Source: Janthinobacterium sp. 1_2014MBL_MicDiv
GTDB lineage: Bacteria > Pseudomonadota > Gammaproteobacteria > Burkholderiales > Burkholderiaceae_D
DNA length: 64,000 nucleotides
NCBI RefSeq assembly: GCF_001865675.1
Contig: NZ_CP011319.1
Coordinates: 992,001 to 1,056,000, forward strand
Direction of reading: 5' to 3'
Each line of letters starts with the position of its first letter. Within the stretch, counting starts at the first letter, position 1. The notes under the pieces were generated by a model. That model saw only the letters and a list, made by a program, of their open reading frames with translations. It did no database searches and was not told the DNA's origin. Shown piece by piece: positions 60,042 through 64,000 of this stretch. Position numbers and translations under genes: made by a program.

Positions 60042-61589
60042 ATGTCTTTCCAACAAGGCCTGAGCGGCTTGAATGGCGCCGCCAAATCGCTGGACGTCAT
60101 CGGCAACAACATCGCCAACTCGTCGACCGTGGGTTTCAAGCAATCGCAGGCGCAGTTCGCCGACATCTATGCCAACTCGCTGTATGGCGTGGGCGGCAAC
60201 CAGGCGGGGATCGGCGTGTCGGTTTCGCAAATCGCCCAGCAATTTAATCAGGGTAACCTGGAATCGTCGTCGAATCCCCTCGACATCGCCATCAATGGCG
60301 GCGGCTTCTTCCGTACCAGCGTCAACGGCGCCATCCAGTATTCGCGCAACGGCCAGTTCCAGGTCGACAAGAGCGGCTTCATCGTCAACGCCCAGCTGGC
60401 GCAGCTGACCGGCTATCCGGCCGACGTCAACGGCAAGATCGTCGCTGGCGCCGTCGTGCCCCTGCAGATCGACCAGTCGGACATGAAGCCGCAGGCAACG
60501 ACCAAGATCAGCACGGAAGTCAACCTCAATTCCAATACGGCGATGCCGACCACGGTGCCGTTCAAGTCGACGGACGACACGTCGTACCACAAGTCGTTTC
60601 CCGTCGAAGTCTTCGATTCGCTGGGCAATTCCCACAATATGTCGAATTTCTACGTCAAGACGGGCACCAACACCTGGGATGTCTACTCGGCCATAGACGG
60701 CACGGAAGTGACGAGCATGAAGGCCGCGGCCGCCCTGCAGACGGACCCTGCCTCGCTGGCTGCGCGCGCCGCCTACCAGGCCGCCGCCACGGCCGTGCCG
60801 CTGGTGCCGGCCAATGTGACGGCCGCCGCCGTCGCCTATGGCAACGCGGCCGGCGCCGCCGTCTCGGCCGCCGCTGCCGCCGCGGGCGCCACGCCGGCGC
60901 AACTGGCCGCCATCGCCGCCACCTACGGCAGTGCAGTGCCGAATGGCGTCAATTCGAGCCGCACGCCGGACCAGATCGATGAAGCCATCCGCGCCGTGAC
61001 CGTGGTGCCAGCCGTCAAGACCGGTTCGCTGGTCTTCAACACGGTCGGCAGCCTGGACCGGGCCGCCATGCTGGCCCTGACGCCGCCGCAAACCTTGCCC
61101 GTCACCGTCAACCTGCCGATCTTCCCGGCCACGGGTGCGAATGCGACGCTGTCGGTCCAGGTCGACTTCACCAAGTCCACCCAGCTGGGCACCGTCACGG
61201 CGGAAAAGAAAACGGAAGCGGACGGCTACAAGGCCGGCCAGCTGAGCCGCTTCGTCGTGGGTGACGACGGCGTCATCCAGGGCCAGTACAACAATGGCAA
61301 GACGCGCGCCCTGGGTCAGGTAGTACTCAGCAACTTTACCAACCCGAACGGCCTGCAGCCGCTGGGCAACAACGCCTGGGTGGAAAGCTCGGCTTCGGGC
61401 AAGCCCATCACGGGCGAGCCCAAGACGGGTACCCTGGGCAATTTGCGTGCCTCGGCCGTGGAAGTGTCGAACGTCGATTTGACGGCGGAACTGGTCAATA
61501 TGATCACGGCGCAGCGCGCCTACCAGGCGAATGCGCAGACCATCAAGACGCAGGATTCGGTCCTGCAGACGCTAGTGAACCTGCGTTAA
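60042..61589 (+). CDS. flgE: Flagellar hook protein FlgE with Ala-rich insertion
   Basis: Hook monomer of 515 residues, longer than the Salmonella protein (403). The N-terminal rod motif (LNGAAKSLDVIGNNIANSSTVGFKQSQAQFADIYA) and the C-terminal NVDLTAELVNMITAQRAYQANAQTIKTQDSVLQTLVNLR are intact. Residues about 226-325 form an Ala-rich, probably helical insertion within the variable surface domain, between VYSAIDG and GSLVFN. AGGAG lies 6 bp before the ATG. Element copy 5 lies 20 bp after the stop and splits the operon before flgF. Confidence 0.96.
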   Translation: MSFQQGLSGLNGAAKSLDVIGNNIANSSTVGFKQSQAQFADIYANSLYGVGGNQAGIGVSVSQIAQQFNQGNLESSSNPLDIAINGGGFFRTSVNGAIQYSRNGQFQVDKSGFIVNAQLAQLTGYPADVNGKIVAGAVVPLQIDQSDMKPQATTKISTEVNLNSNTAMPTTVPFKSTDDTSYHKSFPVEVFDSLGNSHNMSNFYVKTGTNTWDVYSAIDGTEVTSMKAAAALQTDPASLAARAAYQAAATAVPLVPANVTAAAVAYGNAAGAAVSAAAAAAGATPAQLAAIAATYGSAVPNGVNSSRTPDQIDEAIRAVTVVPAVKTGSLVFNTVGSLDRAAMLALTPPQTLPVTVNLPIFPATGANATLSVQVDFTKSTQLGTVTAEKKTEADGYKAGQLSRFVVGDDGVIQGQYNNGKTRALGQVVLSNFTNPNGLQPLGNNAWVESSASGKPITGEPKTGTLGNLRASAVEVSNVDLTAELVNMITAQRAYQANAQTIKTQDSVLQTLVNLR

Positions 61590-61609
61590 CGTGGGGGTGC
61601 CTCGTTAAG

Positions 61610-61698
61610 CTGCTGCGCGTTTCACTACCGGGCCGGCGTTGCTCGCTGTACCTCCGTACAGCTGCGCTACTCAACCCGGTATTGAACCGCTCGCTACG
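61610..61698 (+). repeat. Dispersed palindromic intergenic element, copy 5 (between flgE and flgF)
   Basis: Diverged plus-strand copy: CTGCTGCGCGTTTCACTACCGGGCC, inner TGTAC-CTCC-GTACA hairpin, ACCCGGTATTGAA, CGCTCGCTACG. The outer stem TTCA-TACCGGG/CCCGGTA-TGAA differs in sequence from the other copies yet still pairs fully, a compensatory change. Confidence 0.7.
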
Positions 61699-61732
61699 CT
61701 TTCCGAGGCACCCTCGATGTTGCAGTAGTACC

Positions 61733-61745
61733 GGGGTCTGACCCC
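61733..61745. repeat. REP-like palindrome GGGGTCTGACCCC
   Basis: A 13-bp near-perfect palindrome 26 bp before flgF. Short palindromes of this form are common dispersed REP-type sequences in many bacterial genomes. Confidence 0.5.
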
Positions 61746-61771
61746 AGTTTTCGTTTTGTACGGAGAAACAC

Positions 61772-62515
61772 ATGGACCGTCTCATCTACACCGCCGGCTC
61801 GGGCGCCAAGCACATCCTGGACAAGCAGGCGACCACCGCGAATAACCTGGCGAACGCCACCAGCACGGGTTTCCGCGCCCAGCTCGACTCGTTCCGCGCC
61901 GTGCCCGTGGTGGCCGACGGCATGATGCCGACGCGCGCCTTTGTCGTCGACTCGACGGTCGGCTCCGATTTCACGCAAGGTCCCATGCAGCACACGGGCC
62001 GCGCGCTCGACGTGGCCGTGGAAAACGGCGGCTGGATCGCCGTGCAGTCGGCCGACGGTTCCGAAGCCTACACGCGCAACGGCAGCCTGAAACTCAATGA
62101 AAACGGTATGCTGCAGACGCAGGCCGGCCTGATGGTGCAGGGCGATACGGGGCCCATGGCGATACCGCCCGGCGTGACGGTGGCGATTGCCAGCGACGGC
62201 ACGGTGGGCACGATTTCCACCGACGTGCCGCCCGGCCCGTCGACGGTGCTGGGACGCATCAAGCTGGTCAATCCACCCGAGCAGCAACTGGTGCGCGGCG
62301 ACGACGGCCTGTTCCGCCTGAAGGATGGCGCCGTCGCCCAGGCCGACCAGGCCGTCAAATTGACGACGGGCGCGCTCGAGGGCAGCAATGTCAGCCCCGT
62401 CGACTCCATGGTCAGCATGATCGCCCTGGCGCGCCAGTTCGAAACGCAAATGAGCCTGTTGAAGAATGCCGAGAATAACGCGGCGAAAGCCACCCAGATC
62501 CTCGCTTTGAATTGA
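61772..62515 (+). CDS. flgF: Flagellar basal-body rod protein FlgF
   Basis: Proximal rod protein of 247 residues. N-terminal motif: DRLIYTAGSGAKHILDKQATTANNLANATSTGFRAQLDSF. The family middle region has GRALDVAVENGGWIAVQ and AYTRNGSLKLNENGMLQTQ. The C-terminus has EGSNVSPVDSMVSMIALARQFETQMSLLKNAENNAAKATQILALN. GGAG lies 6 bp before the ATG. The 182 bp to flgE hold a palindromic element and a REP-like palindrome. Confidence 0.96.
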   Translation: MDRLIYTAGSGAKHILDKQATTANNLANATSTGFRAQLDSFRAVPVVADGMMPTRAFVVDSTVGSDFTQGPMQHTGRALDVAVENGGWIAVQSADGSEAYTRNGSLKLNENGMLQTQAGLMVQGDTGPMAIPPGVTVAIASDGTVGTISTDVPPGPSTVLGRIKLVNPPEQQLVRGDDGLFRLKDGAVAQADQAVKLTTGALEGSNVSPVDSMVSMIALARQFETQMSLLKNAENNAAKATQILALN

Positions 62516-62587
62516 TGGGGGCAGCCGCATAATGGTTACATAGAAATAGTCTACAGGGCTGACTAGCGCTGTTATTGGAGAAAAATC

Positions 62588-63370
62588 ATGATTCGTTCCC
62601 TTTGGATTGCCAAGACCGGCCTGGAAGCGCAACAGACGCAGATGGACGTGATCGCCAATAACCTGGCCAACGTCAGCACCACGGGCTTCAAGAAGTCGCG
62701 CGCCGTGTTTGAAGACTTGCTCTACCAAAATGTCCGCCAGCCGGGCGCGCAGTCCTCGCAGCAAACCCAGCTGCCATCGGGCTTGCAGATCGGCACCGGC
62801 GTGCGCACGGTGGCCACGGAACGCATCCATACCCAGGGCAATCCCCAGGCCTCGGGCAATTCGCGCGACGTGATGGTCAACGGCACCGGTTTCTTCCAGG
62901 TGCTGATGCCGGACGGCGCCACCGCCTACACGCGCGACGGCTCGTTCCAGACCGACAGCAACGGCCAGCTGGTCACTTCCGAAGGCTTCGTCATCCAGCC
63001 CGCCATCACCGTGCCGACCAATGCGCTGAGCCTGACCGTGGCGCGCGACGGCACCGTTTCCGTCACCCTGCCCGACACGGTGGCGCCATCGCAGATCGGC
63101 TCGCTGCAGCTGACCACTTTCGTCAACCCGGCCGGCCTCGAGTCGAAGGGCGAAAACCTGTACATGGAAACGGGCGCGTCCGGCGTGGCGCAGACCAATA
63201 CCCCGGGCACCAACGGCGCCGGCGTGCTGATGCAGGGCTATATCGAGACGTCGAACGTCAACGTGGCCGAGGAAATGGTCAACATGATCCAGACGCAGCG
63301 CGCCTACGAGATCAACAGCAAGGCCATCACCACATCCGACCAGATGCTGCAGAAGCTTTCTCAGCTCTAA
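62588..63370 (+). CDS. flgG: Flagellar distal rod protein FlgG
   Basis: Distal rod protein of 260 residues, the standard length. Conserved start MIRSLWIAKTGLEAQQTQMDVIANNLANVSTTGFKKSRAVFEDLLYQ and C-terminus NVNVAEEMVNMIQTQRAYEINSKAITTSDQMLQKLSQL. GGAG lies 7 bp before the ATG. It is followed after 51 bp by flgH. Confidence 0.97.
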   Translation: MIRSLWIAKTGLEAQQTQMDVIANNLANVSTTGFKKSRAVFEDLLYQNVRQPGAQSSQQTQLPSGLQIGTGVRTVATERIHTQGNPQASGNSRDVMVNGTGFFQVLMPDGATAYTRDGSFQTDSNGQLVTSEGFVIQPAITVPTNALSLTVARDGTVSVTLPDTVAPSQIGSLQLTTFVNPAGLESKGENLYMETGASGVAQTNTPGTNGAGVLMQGYIETSNVNVAEEMVNMIQTQRAYEINSKAITTSDQMLQKLSQL

Positions 63371-63421
63371 TTTTTTTTAGTCGTCATGCCATCCGCCGCC
63401 GGATGGCAGCGGAGGTTCGTC

Positions 63422-64000
63422 ATGCAATACCCCCTCATCGCCGTCTTGTCCGCAGTCCTGTTGTCCGGCTGCGCCATCACGCCCACCTCGATCGTGCAAT
63501 ACCCGACCACCACGCGCGCGCCGATGCCGGAACCCGTGGTCGTCAACAATGGCTCGATCTACCAGCCGTCGACTTACCGTCCCGCCTTCGAAGACCGCCG
63601 CGCGCGCCATGTGGGCGACACCATGACCATTGCCATCACCGAGCGCACGAACGCCGTCAAGGCGGGCGCCAGTTCCGGCAACAAGTCCGGCAGCGTGGGT
63701 TTCAGCACGCCCGGCTTCGCCCAGGGCCGCCTGGGCGGCACGGTTTCGGCGAATGGTGCGACGAAATTTGCCGATGGCGACAACCAGTCCGCCAGCAACA
63801 CGTTTTCCGGCGTGATCGGCGTGACGGTGATCGAGGTATTGCCAAACGGTAATTTGATCGTGGCGGGCGAAAAACAGATCGCCATGAACAAGGGCACGGA
63901 ATTCATCCGCTTCTCGGGCATGGTCAATCCGGACACCATCGGCACGGGCAACGTCGTGCCGTCGACCCAGGTGGCCGACGCGCGCGTCGAATACCGCACC
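63422..64000 (+). CDS. flgH: Flagellar L-ring lipoprotein FlgH, 3' end missing
   Basis: Outer-membrane L-ring protein. The 193 visible codons include a lipoprotein signal peptide with lipobox LLSGC (Cys18), the GDTMTIAITERTNA segment near residue 66, and VIEVLPNGNLIVAGEKQIAMNKGTEFIRFSGMVNPDTI, a hallmark of FlgH. GGAGG lies 6 bp before the ATG. The gene runs off the right edge; about 35 residues should be missing. Confidence 0.95.
   Translation, partial: MQYPLIAVLSAVLLSGCAITPTSIVQYPTTTRAPMPEPVVVNNGSIYQPSTYRPAFEDRRARHVGDTMTIAITERTNAVKAGASSGNKSGSVGFSTPGFAQGRLGGTVSANGATKFADGDNQSASNTFSGVIGVTVIEVLPNGNLIVAGEKQIAMNKGTEFIRFSGMVNPDTIGTGNVVPSTQVADARVEYRT

Overview
This 64 kb window is chromosomal DNA of high GC content from a betaproteobacterium of the family Oxalobacteraceae, most likely Janthinobacterium or a close relative. 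The strongest clue is a complete alpha-hydroxyketone quorum-sensing locus (jqsA-jqsS-jqsR type, 19.5-23.2 kb). The gene orders ribF-ileS-lspA, flhB-flhA-flhF-flhG-fliA and flgN-flgM-flgA/flgBCDEFGH agree with a motile Burkholderiales bacterium. I see no phage, complete insertion sequence, CRISPR array, tRNA or rRNA.

Layout. From 1 to 7.1 kb the minus strand carries housekeeping genes: coaBC (cut by the window edge), lspA, ileS, ribF and a secreted TPR protein. From 7.2 to 9.9 kb lies a tonB-exbB-exbD-exbD energy-transduction operon. From 10.4 to 15.3 kb is the widespread prkA-yeaH-spoVR stress cluster. add and a large FtsX-type permease follow (15.9-19.5 kb), then the jqs locus. From 23.2 to 26.1 kb a MarR regulator, a GIY-YIG-like protein, an MFS exporter and a truncated hemoglobin lie around two matching candidate MarR operators. 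Next come rmuC with an internal tandem duplication, an MHFG-type PEP-CTERM protein, a molybdenum-cofactor group with a mobA-moeA fusion, a chromate transporter, and RNase E with a long leader (to 37.4 kb). From 37.4 to 40.5 kb rluC, a HAD phosphatase, a Rieske protein and an S49 peptidase run on the plus strand. They are followed by a candidate structured small RNA and an AT-rich accessory stretch with two small secreted paralogues (40.5-42.9 kb). rsuA and a fumarylacetoacetate hydrolase family gene lead into the flagellar region (45.3-64 kb).

The flagellar region holds export-gate genes (flhB, flhA), placement and number control (flhF, flhG), sigma-28 and its anti-sigma factor (fliA, flgM), a second stator pair (motC, motD), and the rod, hook and ring genes (flgA to flgH, the last cut by the window edge). 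A block with a PHP-domain lipoprotein, a SUI1 protein and an unknown gene separates the two flagellar halves. A perfect sigma-28 promoter precedes flgM-flgN.

Across the window, five copies of a roughly 90-117 bp palindromic intergenic element sit about 16-20 bp after stop codons. Together with the structured RNA at 40.63-40.80 kb and the paired MarR operators, these are the least expected signals here.
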